Positions 14,101 through 25,369 of a DNA stretch of 64,000 nucleotides are shown here, one piece after another (the stretch's first letter is position 1; every line of letters begins with the position of its first letter). Origin of the DNA: Strix aluco (lineage: Eukaryota > Chordata > Aves > Strigiformes > Strigidae); assembly GCF_031877795.1 (NCBI RefSeq), contig NC_133933.1:67286003-67350002 (forward strand). Reading direction: 5' to 3'. The notes below the pieces were generated by a model that was not told the DNA's origin, did not search any database, and saw only the letters and a program-made list of their open reading frames with translations. The translations under genes were made by a program, and so were the position numbers.

Positions 14101-17100
14101 TGCTGTGGGCAACGTGTCCCAGTGTTTAACCACCCTCACAGTAAAAATTTTCTTACATTCAGATAAAATTCCATGTGTGCGTAGGGGAGTTGTCTCACCA
14201 ACAACACACACCTAACTCGTGTAGCATACTGATAATATAGGATACAGTAATACATATTAATCAAGTTCTCATACATAAACATGATAATCCCTGTAACTCA
14301 TTTTCTTACTCCCACCTCTTTCTGGTCATGCGCACTTGAGTCCTGAAATGAGTCGGGGGGCTGCTTTTGTGACTACCACAGACTACTGATCTAAAAGAAA
14401 GACCCTCCAATGTCCTTGACTCAAGGACTTTGGCTCACATTGTGATTTTAACATGCTTTGAGGCCCTTTCACAATGCAACTTCTAAAACACCTGGTCTAC
14501 AGGGCAATAAATCGTCCTGACTGAACAGTCTAACAATGGTACCTTGTCTAGCAGCATAACTGGTTGTATGGTTACTTTAAACTAAATACAATATCTCTAT
14601 GACTACTTAAAACATTACACCACTATCTATTATAAAAAACGATATTCCTGTGAAATTCCATTTGATTAGTCCTAATCATTCCTTATCAAAATTACCAAAA
14701 AGTCATCAACTCAAATAACAAATCAGTAACAATGAGACTAGTTCAGAGATAGTCATTCACAGTGTAGACTCTAAAAAATAAGATGAGAGAAACCTGTCTG
14801 ATGGAATCTGCAGCTAGACCTCAATATCAAAACACACAGGCCTGTGGAAAAAGTGAGACACTGGAGACTTTTTTTTATCTTCACACCAGTATGTAACTGT
14901 CTGAATACATAACATTATGTCCTACATAGACACACAGTAATTCTTGTGAAGACCATTCATTATAGCAAAAGGTAGCTCATGCAGAGTGACAGTGGTATGC
15001 TCAATGGATCCATAGTTATTCTGGCTTCCCAGTACTACTGTGGATATCACATCTAAGGCATTTGGAAGAAGAATATTGTACAGATACAATTTGTGCTCCT
15101 TAACTCCTGTGAGCTTCCTGTTGCATGCTCCAAATTCACGCTTCAGCTCATCTTGTAGAAACTCATTTGTGTGACCCTATTCTCAATTTACTGGGCTACA
15201 TGTTATCTTGTGATTCCTAGGTTCCAGTATACCACAGTCTGGTTCACATTCCACATCACGCTTTGTTGCTAAGGAGCTGAATGAAACCTAAAACTATTTA
15301 TAAAAAGAATGTTACCGGCGTGGTCAAGCACTGAGACAAGTTCCCCAGGGAGGTGGTCACGGCCCCAAGCCTGTCAGTGTTAAGGAAGCATTTGGACCAT
15401 GCTCTTAAGATGTATGGTTTAACTTCTAGGCTGACCCTGAGTAGAGTCGAGAGTTGGACTCAGTGATCCTCATGGGTCTATTCCAACTCGGGATATTATG
15501 TGATTCTGTCCCTTTCCATTGAAGTCTCTAGTGGGAAACATAAGTTGCAGAGCTCATAAGGATAGTTTCAGTACAGATGATGTGAATAATTAATAAGTTA
15601 TGATTAATGATTAGTTATTTTTATGATCTTTTAAAGTAATGACTAAAAATGTAAATTATTAATATGAATAATAAGTTTAATGATATGGAGTTATCTCTGT
15701 AGACTTTTTGGAGCTGAGAGCCTGTCACTGACCTTTGAACATGTACTAGACATTTCTTTCCATACAGTTTATGACCACTGTGCTTTACCTGAGCTTGTCT
15801 GAAAATGGAACATTTAGGGAGATATTTTCATCTGTTACAAGGCTAGGTAAGGTGTCCTACCTTAGGATTATTGCCTTCTAGTGATCTGCTTCCTGGTGGC
15901 TCTAAGTAGATGCCATCATCAGAGTGACTTTTAGCAAGTTGGAGTTCTCCAACAGAAAGCGAAGTAAGAGTAACCATCAAGCAGCTGCCTGCTTAATGTG
16001 AGAATCTCACATACCCAAAGAAAAGAAAAAATTGCATTGCTGTTTGGATCTTGAGAAATTTTATATTCTCTTTTCTGTGCTGTTTGTGACTCCCAAGAAT
16101 GTCAGTCATGTACAGGTCCTACTTCCACAGTGCACCTGTCTTTCAGTATGGGCATTGAATGATTGCCTTCATGAGAGAAAGTGTTTGTTTAAATGTTTTA
16201 AATATTCTGATTCCTAGTAGGATCCTACCAGGAATATGCGTCTAGTGAAATGGAACAGATTCCTTTACAAGATTTCATCTTGCTAGTCTTCTGCTGGATC
16301 ACGGGAACCTGATGTTTCAGCAGTCTAGCTGTAGTTAGAGCAGTTAATTTTCTTTAATTTATCTCACAAAAAGTGTTTAAAGAGGCCATTTCCTTTCACC
16401 CACTGTCTTCAGTCATTCCAGTTTGTCCTGTGCGTGATTTGTCTTGTACTAGATTTTTGCTGTAAGATTTGTGATAATGGCTTATCCACTTTAAAAGGAG
16501 CCTGGCCTTGATTTACTGATATGCTGTGGGCATTTTCCTCTGCTTTAACTTCACTTTTTTTCAGTGCCTCTTACCTTTAAATGGTGGCAAATATTTTAGT
16601 GGATGGAAAACACCCACTCTATAAGAAAGACTCATTGAAAAGCATCAGTTTTCACTTTTAGCTCATACTTAAGTCATCCTTTTCTGCTGTCTGATGGTGC
16701 TTTTTCTGAGCCTGACAGGAACGACAAGGCTGTGTTCTCTCACTATATTTGTAGAACACTTACAGATATTCATGGAACAATTTTCTTTGTGACTCTGCCT
16801 TTTTTGGTTATACAACATATATTTTTGATTTGGAGAAACTGTAATTGTTCTTGTAAATTTTGACTGATACTTGCCACAAGTAATTGTCATTTTAAAAGAG
16901 AGAAGCTGCTTCATTAGCTTTTGGGAAGATGGTTTTTTCCTCTGAGCATCTGTAGGGCAGTAGCATAGTCTCCTACTTATACACTTACATAGCATTAATT
17001 TGTTGTGAAACCATGCAAAGGCAATGCAGATTTTGTCAAGGTCCTAACAAGATTTGAAATGGACTTCTCAAACTCTCGTCCAGAAGATGTGTCCTTCAAA

Positions 17101-20100
17101 ATTTGTAGGTGGACAAGTCCTTAGAAAAGAAAGTTAAGAAAAAAACTGTTGACTACCTTAACTGTTATATGTTATTTATATATGTGATTACTTTAACTGG
17201 GATATGTTATTTATATGTCTCCTTGACACTGGCTTCTACCAGTCTCCACCCTAGTCTGTTGAGACAGTGAACGATCTGAAAGCTCAGGTGCTGTCATTAG
17301 AGACAGGAAGATATCTGAGCACCTGCATGTGCCAGGAAATACTGCTGACATCCAGCTTAAGCTCCCTGGCTGTCAGTTTGCTAGTGTTAGATAATGTGCA
17401 CGAAAGGAAAATATTAACTTACGTACGGTAAATACTTTTCATCAAATAGCAACCATATCTTATTTATCCTTGTTACTTGAGATGCTTTGAATGGCATTCC
17501 AGTTAGTGTAGTAAGCTGTGATTCTTTGAAGGTAGAAATAACTGCATGAATTGCTAAATTATCTTGTAGTCATGATTCAGTGACTCTTAAAGAACCTTTG
17601 ATACCAGGAAACTCATGAGAGTTTTTGATTCTGATGGCTTCCTCCTTTCATGGATGGGAAGAGTAGTGTCTTTGCACCATCTTGCTTTGTTCAGAAACTC
17701 ACCAAGAAAAAAGAGGTTTCCTTTTTGAGAACAAAATTCTTGAATGTACTTGTATAGACAGTACTTTTTTCAACCTCAAGGGTCTATCTCTAAGCATTGC
17801 CAACTGGCACTGTGAAATGCAGAACCAGTGTAGAGTACAAGGTGTTCCCTTAACACATTTTAGGACTATGATTTTTAGAGCCATGTGAAAATCCTAAAAA
17901 GATGGATTTTTGGTTTTAACATTAGTAGAGCATTTACTGCTATGGGAAGAGATAGGAAGCTGTAAATGCAGCTTTTAGCCTTAGTTTCTATAGTATTTTG
18001 TTTCAGTTCACGTTCCTCAAGTATTCCAGTTTACACAGAGGTTTATCTTCTCTTGTCACTTACTGTGTGACTATTGGAGTTAGATTTTTGCTACCCCCAA
18101 AAAAACTACAGATGCTGGTCCGTTCAAAGTCAGTATCAGTATAGCATCAGTATCCAATTTTTTTCCATGTATCTGTATAAACAGGTTTTCAAAGGGTACT
18201 TTAATTCTACCAGCTGTTCATAACACTTTAGTATCTATGCATTATTGATTGTATTCTGGTTTCTGCAACTATCTTTTAAGCATCTGCTTCTTACAAATGG
18301 GTGTTTTCCTTACCATGGAAATTACTCTGAGTATTCTTTATGTAGTATTCTGACTATTTCTGCATAACAGAAAGTGAGCACCCAGAGAGAATGATGGCTG
18401 AATGGCAGCTGGGTTGTAGTGTGGTATATTCTCAGTGTCAGGAGCAACCTTAATGCTCTTTTTACTAGTTTTCCAGTGGCAGCCCTTGATTCCCAAGGGG
18501 ATCACCTCAATTTAGTGGCACTAACACAACTGTTTGTAAAACTCAGATTACAAATAACTGCTCTCCAGGGAGTGTTTGTTTGCTTTGTGGTGGTGTTTGT
18601 TGTTTGGTTTTGGTTTTTTAAACTCCAGTAGTTTCATTGATCCAGCATAAACCACAGTACTATCAACAGATACCAGGGCAACTGAGAGGAAAGGTATGAG
18701 TCTGAAGTAAGAGATGAAGGCAAGTTCCAATGAAGTCAGCACACTGTAAAGGTATGAATGTAGAGATACGGCCTCACAACCGTCTGATCAAGGAAGATTC
18801 TTGAAAAGCACAGTCAGATTTGATCATCTGGTTTTGATGCCGCTCTTGGTTCTTACACTAATACAGACTGGGAAGTTCTTTTTACCTTCTTGTAGCTTTT
18901 AAACAGTATTATTTTTTGCCTCCATTTCTCCTCTTACCTCATCCCCTTCTTCCAAATTTGCTTCAACCTGTACTTTCAGTCAGGTTATTTCTTTACAAAG
19001 TGCCTGTCCTGGTTTCAGCTGGAATAGAGTTAATTTTCTTCCTGGTAGCTGGTACAGTGCCGTGTTTTGGATTCAGTGTGAGAATAATGTTGATAACACA
19101 CTGATGTTTTAGTTGTGGCTAAGTAGTGCTTTCAGTTTCCCATGCTCTGCCAGCAAGCAGGTACACAGGAAGCTGGGAAGGAGAGTGGGCAGGAGAGCTG
19201 ACCCGAACTAGCCAAAGGGATATTCCATACCGTAGGATGTCATGCTCAGTATATAAACTGGGGGGAGCTGGCTGGGGAGGGGGGATCGCTGATAGGGCAT
19301 CGGTCAGTGGGTGGTGACCCACTGTGCATCACTTGTCTTTTCTTGGGTTTTATTTTCTCTCTCTTTTATGATACTCCTTTTCATTACAATTGTTATTATT
19401 TTATTTTGTTATTAAACAATTCTTATCTCCACCCATGAGTTTTGTGGGGTTTTTTTATTCTCTTCCCCATCCCAGTGGGAGGGAGGAGTGAGCAAGCAGC
19501 TGCAGGGTGCTTAGTTGCTGACTGGGGTTAAACCACAACAGTATCTCAAAAAACCGGGATTGTGTACAATTATCTTATCTGTAGTACTTGATAATCTGTG
19601 ATACACACATACAGTAAATTATGATATTTGGAAAAGGACACTATTAACTGAGTAACCCTTTCTCCCCATACTTTCTCTTATCTTTAGGGAACACCATCAC
19701 ACAACTGAAAATTTACCCTACTTTGTTTTTTATATGCATTCTTGAAAATGCCTTTAAAAAAAAATACACAAAAAACCCCAGGAGAATCTAAACAGCCTGA
19801 AGTCATGTTATAATCATTTAAAACAAGCTGGAGCCTGGTCGTTGAAGGAATTATATGCTCTTCCTGTGGAGGGGTTTCAGAGTGAAACACTAAAGTTTGT
19901 CACAGCATTGAGGGAGCACTTAGTGGCCCAGGAGAGATCACTAGGAAGACTTCATCATAGATATGACCGTTGGGTATGCATAAAGGTTCTCACGCCATTT
20001 TAAAGATCTCTTTCCAAAGTTCACTTCTGTCCCAGTTGAGACAGTTGCCAGAAAATATTTGTCATTGCAGGTTACACTCATTAGCTGTAGAGTATGAAAG

Positions 20101-20972
20101 GCTTCCCTAGCTAGTTGAGAGTATTGCAGCTTTTTTTTCCTTTACTGTTTTTGTCTACATTGCAAACTTCAAATGACTTAAAATACAGTGGGTGACATGA
20201 AATGGATTTGATCCTTGCAAATGTGTTTGCACATAGAAAGCATTTTTGAGAGCTTGCATAAAAGTCTTAATGAAACAGTTGAAGTCATAGATATAGGCTA
20301 ACGACCTTGCCAGATCCTAATTTTTGCTAATTTATTGGGATTGGTTGTGATGACATTGAATTTGTATTATGAACTTTTTGGGGTTTTTTTTAACCTCTAA
20401 ACTTTGACAGTAGATAAAGCCAATAAATCAGTAGATTATGTGGAACTAAAAGTGATTTTGTTTTTTTTCCATTTAAGGTCAGCGTGATAAGAAACCTGAA
20501 CACGGACAACATTCTAGAATCAAAATCGGAATCAAAATATGTGTCTGTAATAAGCGTTACGTCAGACCAGTCAGCATTGGCAGGGAATGAAGAAGTAACC
20601 TCACTGGAGGTAGAGCCAAAAGAAGAAACTGTTAGTCCTGAGAATTCCAGTGAAAGACCATCTTCTGTTCCTCTGTTAGAGGCACCAGCCAAAGCAGAAG
20701 AGATATCTGTGAAGGAAAGCGCAGAGGAGGTATCTTCTGATGATGAACAGAATAGCAAAGTGAGAGAGAGTTACTTCATTTCTGACAGCAGCCAAATGGA
20801 TATATGCAGTAACTCTGCAGGTCTAGAGGTTTCTGCCACAGAAATACAACAAACAGTCCTTCCAAGCAGCTGTGTCAAGTTTTCTGGCTATGACAAGCCT
20901 CATGTTCCATTAGATATGTTGATAGATGTTGGTGAAGAACAGCCTGTGATTGCTTACAGGCCCACTGACTAA
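8029..20972 (+). CDS. IFNGR1: Interferon-gamma receptor 1 (alpha chain), exons 2 to 7
   Basis: Coding blocks are 8029-8143, 8553-8725, 10180-10340, 11024-11201, 13542-13657 and 20478-20972, all with AG/GT borders and intron phases 1 (into the first block), 2, 1, 0, 1, 0. Joined, they give about 412 residues. The product is the high-affinity IFN-gamma-binding chain, a class II cytokine receptor of the plasma membrane working with IFNGR2, JAK1/JAK2 and STAT1. Two fibronectin-III-like domains come from the first four blocks, the membrane segment and LPKS JAK1 site from the fifth, and the acidic tail with YDKPH from the last. The tail is shorter than the human one. The signal-peptide exon is not in the recognised sequence, so the model is 5' incomplete. 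Gene identity is secure from the LPKS and YDKPH motifs and from whole-domain similarity. Confidence 0.96.
8298..8460 (-). mobile_element. CR1 LINE 3' fragment in IFNGR1 intron 2
   Basis: The plus strand shows the reverse complement of a CR1 tail: ACAGAATGG, then GGGACCTCTGGAGGTCATC and the TCCAACCCCCCTGCTC block, then the GGTTGCCCAGG segment. It is a 5'-truncated copy of about 160 bp, antisense to the gene, occupying part of the short intron between 8144 and 8552. Right border approximate. Confidence 0.9.
8487..8534. repeat. Degenerate ATTGTATTA tandem repeat
   Basis: Four or five imperfect copies of a 9-10 base unit (ATTGTATTA and variants) directly follow the CR1 fragment and stop just before the polypyrimidine tract of IFNGR1 exon 3. 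The position next to the branch-site region is notable, but no function is shown. Confidence 0.6.
8553..8725 (+). CDS. IFNGR1: IFNGR1 exon 3 (rest of first fibronectin-III domain)
   Basis: The acceptor TTTTACAG ends at 8552 and the donor GTAAG starts at 8726. Entry is phase 2 and exit phase 1. The encoded 58 residues contain the Cys pair in [13 protein letters not shown], an N-glycosylation sequon (NIS) and the [10 protein letters not shown] strand typical of IFNGR1. There is no in-frame stop across the exon; continued reading past 8726 only enters intron sequence. Confidence 0.95.
10180..10340 (+). CDS. IFNGR1: IFNGR1 exon 4 (start of second fibronectin-III domain)
   Basis: The acceptor GTTGCAG ends at 10179 and the donor GTAAGT starts at 10341. 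Entry is phase 1 and exit phase 0. It starts with the inter-domain linker [14 protein letters not shown], a hallmark of class II cytokine receptors at the D1-D2 boundary, and carries an NLS glycosylation sequon. It continues to a strand containing [14 protein letters not shown]. Confidence 0.95.
11024..11201 (+). CDS. IFNGR1: IFNGR1 exon 5 (end of second fibronectin-III domain)
   Basis: The acceptor TTTTTTCAG ends at 11023 and the donor GTAAGA starts at 11202. Entry is phase 0 and exit phase 1. The segment holds the NCT glycosylation sequon and Cys residues expected in D2 ([23 protein letters not shown]), completing the ligand-binding region. Confidence 0.95.
12190..13457 (+). mobile_element. 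CR1 LINE with decayed reverse transcriptase, in IFNGR1 intron 5
   Basis: A sense-oriented CR1 copy truncated at the 5' end within the RT domain. Frames at about 12147-12374, 12367-12693 and 12603-12968 read in order as the RT palm and thumb ([45 protein letters not shown]), then the C-terminal part ([17 protein letters not shown]), with several frameshifts. The FADD catalytic motif reads FANN at 12583-12594, so both metal-binding aspartates are lost. The tail ends with the CCTTCCAACC block and ATTCTATG-like octamers at about 13430-13457. The left border is approximate. Confidence 0.93.
13542..13657 (+). CDS. IFNGR1: IFNGR1 exon 6 (transmembrane segment and JAK1 site)
   Basis: The acceptor TTCTTAG ends at 13541 and the donor GTAAGT starts at 13658. 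Entry is phase 1 and exit phase 0. It encodes a hydrophobic membrane helix ([19 protein letters not shown]) followed by a basic stop-transfer stretch and the membrane-proximal LPKS motif (13643-13654) that binds JAK1 in IFNGR1. If intron 6 is retained, translation would add 11 residues and stop at 13691-13693, giving a membrane receptor without the STAT1 site. Confidence 0.96.
13961..14190 (-). mobile_element. CR1 LINE 3' fragment in IFNGR1 intron 6
   Basis: The plus strand shows the reverse complement of a CR1 3' end: ACAGAATCACTGAGGTTAG, then the TAGTCCAACCC block, the GGTTGCCCAGGA segment and the stretch ending in the CTTACATTCAGAT region. It is 5'-truncated and moderately diverged. Confidence 0.88.
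14191..15315. other. Unassigned block between two CR1 fragments, IFNGR1 intron 6
   Basis: About 1.1 kb of AT-rich sequence without recognisable coding potential. It lies between an antisense and a sense CR1 fragment and may hold an old transposon too diverged for me to name. No terminal repeats or duplicated flanks were spotted. Confidence 0.3.
15316..15509 (+). mobile_element. CR1 LINE 3' fragment in IFNGR1 intron 6
   Basis: A sense-oriented, strongly 5'-truncated CR1 tail. It contains the segment CCCCAGGGAGGTGGTCACGG, which corresponds to the end of the CR1 ORF2 region. Next come the TTGGACTCAGTGATCCTCATGG block and TTCCAACTCGG, and it ends in GTGATTCTG. It is diverged but typical in order. 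Confidence 0.88.
17155..17220. repeat. Two-copy tandem duplication, period about 35 bp
   Basis: Two adjacent copies share ACYTTAACTG and ATATGTTATTTATAT in the same order with a spacing of 35 bases. It lies in IFNGR1 intron 6; no function is indicated. Confidence 0.7.
19005..19540 (+). mobile_element. Solo LTR of an endogenous retrovirus in IFNGR1 intron 6
   Basis: A complete LTR of about 536 bp runs from TGTCCTGGTTTCAGCTGG to GGTTAAACCACAACA (TG...CA ends). It has a TATA box (TATATAAA, 19250-19257), an ATTAAA polyadenylation signal (19411-19416) and the GGGATATTCCATACC block shared with the minus-strand LTR at the window start. No internal retroviral sequence adjoins it. The flanks (AGTGCC before, GTATCT after) do not form a clean duplication, which suggests age or erosion. 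It sits sense to the gene, 937 bp upstream of IFNGR1 exon 7. Class II (ERVK-type) assignment is by resemblance only. Confidence 0.9.
20478..20972 (+). CDS. IFNGR1: IFNGR1 exon 7 (cytoplasmic tail, STAT1 docking site) and stop
   Basis: The acceptor CATTTAAG ends at 20477 and the frame runs 164 codons to TAA at 20970-20972. It continues the tail directly after LPKSL with [11 protein letters not shown] and an ESKYVSVIS segment, both aligned with the mammalian tail. A long Glu/Ser-rich low-complexity middle follows. The STAT1 docking motif YDKPH is at 20889-20903, with the conserved PLDMLID and IAYRPTD behind it. The protein ends at YRPTD, a few residues before the mammalian end. The middle of the tail is shorter than in human, giving roughly 180 cytoplasmic residues. 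Confidence 0.96.
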   Translation, partial: VSVIRNLNTDNILESKSESKYVSVISVTSDQSALAGNEEVTSLEVEPKEETVSPENSSERPSSVPLLEAPAKAEEISVKESAEEVSSDDEQNSKVRESYFISDSSQMDICSNSAGLEVSATEIQQTVLPSSCVKFSGYDKPHVPLDMLIDVGEEQPVIAYRPTD

Positions 20973-23900
20973 CCAAGATAGATGACATATTTAACCAGAA
21001 CTCAGGAAGAACAGCATTATTGAAGATTATGGAGTCAAGGTTATATTAGGAACGTCTACAAGTTGTACTTGCTCTGATCCAACCAAAGTAACTAGTACAC
21101 AACTTAGTACAGTGGGATCCTGAAATGGGACTGAAAGTAGTGCCTGAGAACAGCATAAAAAGCAGGGGGAAATTTCATAATAACCACTTTTAGAAGTGGT
21201 TGTGTATATGACATAACTCACTGCTTCCTATTTGAAATACTGCTCTGGTTTTTTAACAGTACTCAATGGAAAACAGACTTCATGAAGGAGTATAAAACAG
21301 CAGCTGTATCATTACTCGCTTATGTTTCAAATCCTTTTCAAAATTAATTTGATTAACATAATGCTTAAGAAGTCCTTGGCTTGGTTACAATAGAAATGTG
21401 CAAGAAATATTTGAGAGGTTTTGCCTTTATTGGAGGTATTCTCTTGCTTTTTCTCTTCAAGAATATTGTTGTATTAAATGAAATGTTACTATTTCTTTTA
21501 AGTAAGAATATGCTATGACCTTTTCCTGTATATCTTAAGAATTTGATTCCATAGCCAAGAACCAGTTCTTTGTAGTCTTTTTCTGCAACTGTATGTATTT
21601 CCTGTATGTATTAACTGCATGTATTGGAAATGTAGGTATTTCCAAGAAGTATGTATTTCCAGGACCATTACTTTGTACATTTCGGTAAGTAAACCATAGA
21701 ACTCCTTTGTAACATAAATTCTGTGGCTAAAAAAGCTATTTTTAAAAGTGCTTTACCTGCATATAGCTGCATCCTTTTGGATCACCTAGATATATTGTGT
21801 AACCATGTCACATTCTGGATAATTTCTGTATTAGCGTGCTGGCTCATCAGCATTGGGAAAAAAAAAAAGTAATAGGTGGTTGCACAAATTCTGTAGAAAA
21901 CGTTTTCAAAATTCAAAAGCCTGTTTTTTCTCCAGAGTGTTTTTATCCTAATGCTTAGAACAATATGATTTTTTTTTACTAGAAATAAACAGGACTTCCT
22001 CCAAACATGTTTTCTAGCAGGTTGAAAATGAATACCATTTTTCCCCTTTTTATGACATAACTCGGGAACTACACCAAATTACCTCCCTCTAAAAATACAT
22101 CTTAAGACAATAGTAAAGTAGTGTGTTTAGTTATCTGACAACCCTCTGAATTTTGTAGCATGAGATTGTAGTTCTGAAAACTGAAGGATGAGAATTTTTT
22201 TACATTTAAAAACTTTTGAGTCTAATGCCTGCAATCAGTTATTTTCCTTTAGTCAAAATTTGATGGGTATTTTCTGTTTGTAGGAAATTTTTACAATCAT
22301 TCTTAATGAAGCTTAGTTCAGAAAAAATGATGTTTTAGTGGTGCAGTTATACAAGAGTATGTCTTTGTTTTAAAAGATTTTTTTTTTTAGGATTATCAGA
22401 AATGTTTGCATGTTATAGCAGGTGGTTTTAAAACCAGTATCACAGTACTTCTGTCCTTATGTTTCTCAGTGGTGTGAGTATTCCTGAGATAAAGTTAGTT
22501 TATGCAGCATTTTCTGGAGTGCTTCCGTTCCTGCAGATACGATATTAACCATAAATTCCCAGAGATTTAAATACAATAGCTATTTTTCCCTTCTCTACTC
22601 ACGGGAAGATAACAGATCTTCTGGCAGGGTTTTGATAATTTTAGGAAAAGCCAAATCACACAGGTGAATTTTGTAGTTAATGGTGTAATTGAAAGTCCAA
22701 CTAGAAAGATTTCAGTATGTGTTTAGCTGGCTTTGATTTGCTTCTGCATTATGTTCAAAAGTAGTGAGACCCCCTAGTAACTTGTACGATGCCATGTTCT
22801 GGGTTGAGCTCCTAGAATGCAATGCTGGTGACTTACTGCTTAGGATCCATAAGTGTGTAGATATCTCCACTGCAGAAGCACAGAAAATAACTCTTGGTGT
22901 TACAAGAAGGCTTTGAAAATCAGAATTAACTTACACATGAAACTTCAGCTAAACTGACTTTTCAGTTAATAATATGGTTCACCACTGAAGCATGCTTTTA
23001 GTAGTCTAAAGTAGTAGTCTGCTAAGGAGATGAGCAGCTGTGTCTTGTGCAGAGCTTGAAGTTGGTGTAATTTCTTTCAGGTTTTATAGGTTTGTTAATA
23101 AATATGAACTGCAGCAAATACCTCAGGACTTTATAAATGTCAGGTGTTTAAGTTAAACACCTGCCCAGAAGGGAGAAATAGAGCGTTAGAAACTGTGAGA
23201 TTAGCTTGTTTTTTGGGAAGATGTTTCTGATCAGACAATTTGCTGAGTATCATCTTTGCCACTGCTCAGAGTATTTAATCTTCTTGCAATTGGTAGCTTG
23301 TTTTCCTTCTGTCAGTTTTGTCCAAAAAAAAATGTTGCTGTTCTCCAAGAAGATCGGGAATTAGCCACAGTAGTCATTCCATTAGGTATATCTGCCTCAG
23401 AACTGTTCTGTCAGAAATATGTAACTTCTTGGAAACCTTAGATTTACGTTCTTAACCGTGTGTGGTGAAACCCTGGCCATGTTAGGAAAATAATTAACTA
23501 AGACTAGGCCTTTTAGATTTGTGTGAACATAAGAGATGTGTTTTCTGTTCTGAAAGGTTTTCCTTCCTGCCACACTGGAAGAAGAATGAGGTTTTGCCTG
23601 TGTGAGGGCAGAGAGATGTATTTTAAAAGGAAGTGACTGTCTCAGGTTCTTTTCTCTTCCCCCTGCAGTGCTACTACATTGTCCCAAGTCTTTAAAGTCA
23701 CATGTAGTCCTATGTGAGTAAAACAGACCAGCCAGGTGCTAGGATATAATTAAGGACAAGGAGGTTAAGACTGATGAGAAACGACACAAATACATCATGA
23801 GCATATAGGAAAAATTTGACATTGTGGGTAGTTACATACGATGAAAAGGCACTGTTACTCTGTAAGCTGAACATCAAGCACAGGAGTATGAGTGCTTTGT

Positions 23901-24127
23901 GATATACAACATATATATATGTGCACAACTGACCTCTTTTTGTAACTATCACAAGGTTAAATGTATTTTTTAATTAAAATTTCGGAACTGTAATTATAAA
24001 GGCCACTGAATTATCACCCTCCCTGCAGGTATGTCTTCTCTGTGCTGTGTACTTAACAAGTAGCCAATAGGTTTAGATGTTTAAATTGCTCAGGACAAAC
24101 TTGCAGGTTTTATAATTGTGAAATAAA
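20973..24127 (+). other. IFNGR1: Probable IFNGR1 3' UTR and downstream flank
   Basis: AT-rich sequence after the IFNGR1 stop. AATAAA signals lie at 21984-21989, 23097-23102 and 24122-24127; which is used cannot be told from sequence. Alternative 3' ends of about 1.0, 2.1 and 3.2 kb are possible. No other gene was recognised here. Confidence 0.5.
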
Positions 24128-25369
24128 GATTTTAAGGGTGCACAAAGCATCAGATTCTTTTATGAGCTGGGACAAGCTGCAAATGTGAGGCCACAGTGAG
24201 ACAAGAATGTGTTCCCTGGGTCAGTAAGCTCTATTTCCCCCAGTCTTGTTTCCAGCAGTTGCTAATAGCGATATGAGAGAGCCTAAAAACAGGGCAAGTG
24301 CATGATGGTATTTCTGCTAGGATACAGTCCCAGCAGCCTGCAATGTGAGGAATTCTTGGTACATGGAAATGCCTTTCCAGCTACAGCTAGTTAGCCTTGC
24401 TTTTGCAGTTCTGTAGTACCAAATATCTGAGCCATGTGGCTTGAAAGCTGTCAGGTAGTATTTATCTATGCATTTTCACTTAACTACTAAATGAATTTAA
24501 ATTAATAAATTAATATTCTTGTGATGAAGTAGTTTGCATAAGCTTCTGGATATTCATGCATAGCACCTTGACACAGGATATCAAAGTGCCTAACAGGTTC
24601 AGAATCATTTAATATTCATGCCTTTTACAGACATACCAGCTATCCATCATGTCACATGTAGAAGGTTTCACCACTTCAGGATATTTCAGGTGATTTTTAC
24701 TCGTCAGGGCTGCTCAGCATTCCTCCCTTCCTGTCTCCTACAGATGATTTGGGAGTTGATGGAATGTAAGACTCTAGAATATTATATCCGGTGTGAGAAA
24801 AATTGCATCACAAAACTTTGGCCTAATACCTGACAACATTTCTAAGAACTTCTTTAGTTCTCATTTTTGCGTGGACATTGTCACTTTTTATTATCAGATC
24901 TGCAGTTAACCTGTATTGTAGTAATACTGGTGGCACAGAAGCATCAAATGTTCTGCCTTATGCTTTTTCCACACGAATCAATAATGCAGTTTAAAAAAAT
25001 TACTCTTGTCAAATCTACTGACATCTGTGGAAACAAGACATCTTGTAGTGTCCCAGTTGCTTAGAACAGACACGCATATTTGTATGTAGTCATGAGAAGA
25101 GCTGTTTTTCTCAATGCTAGAAATAACCAGTTGCTCTGAAGTGGTGCCATGTAAACAGTATAGTACTAATAAATAAGAGCTATTATACTTAGTTCAAATT
25201 AATCATTTCAGCATATCTTAAAAAAAAGCAAAACAACAAACCAAACACCAAGTGCGAAATGAGTGACCTGCATAGATTTCTTTAGTGTGTTTTTTTTTTT
25301 TTTAAAAAAAAATCAGTCCTTTTAACTATGAAGCCTTTGTATATTAATACACTTTCTCTTCTCTAAGTG
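24128..25369. other. Intergenic sequence, no feature recognised
   Basis: AT-rich intergenic DNA after the last candidate IFNGR1 poly(A) signal. It includes a run of about 15 T followed by 9 A at 25288-25311, which is self-complementary in part. Confidence 0.5.

Noticed and set aside
20390..20758. 122-codon minus-strand frame over IFNGR1 exon 7
   Set aside because: It is the antisense shadow of the Glu/Ser-rich tail exon; the plus strand carries conserved receptor motifs.
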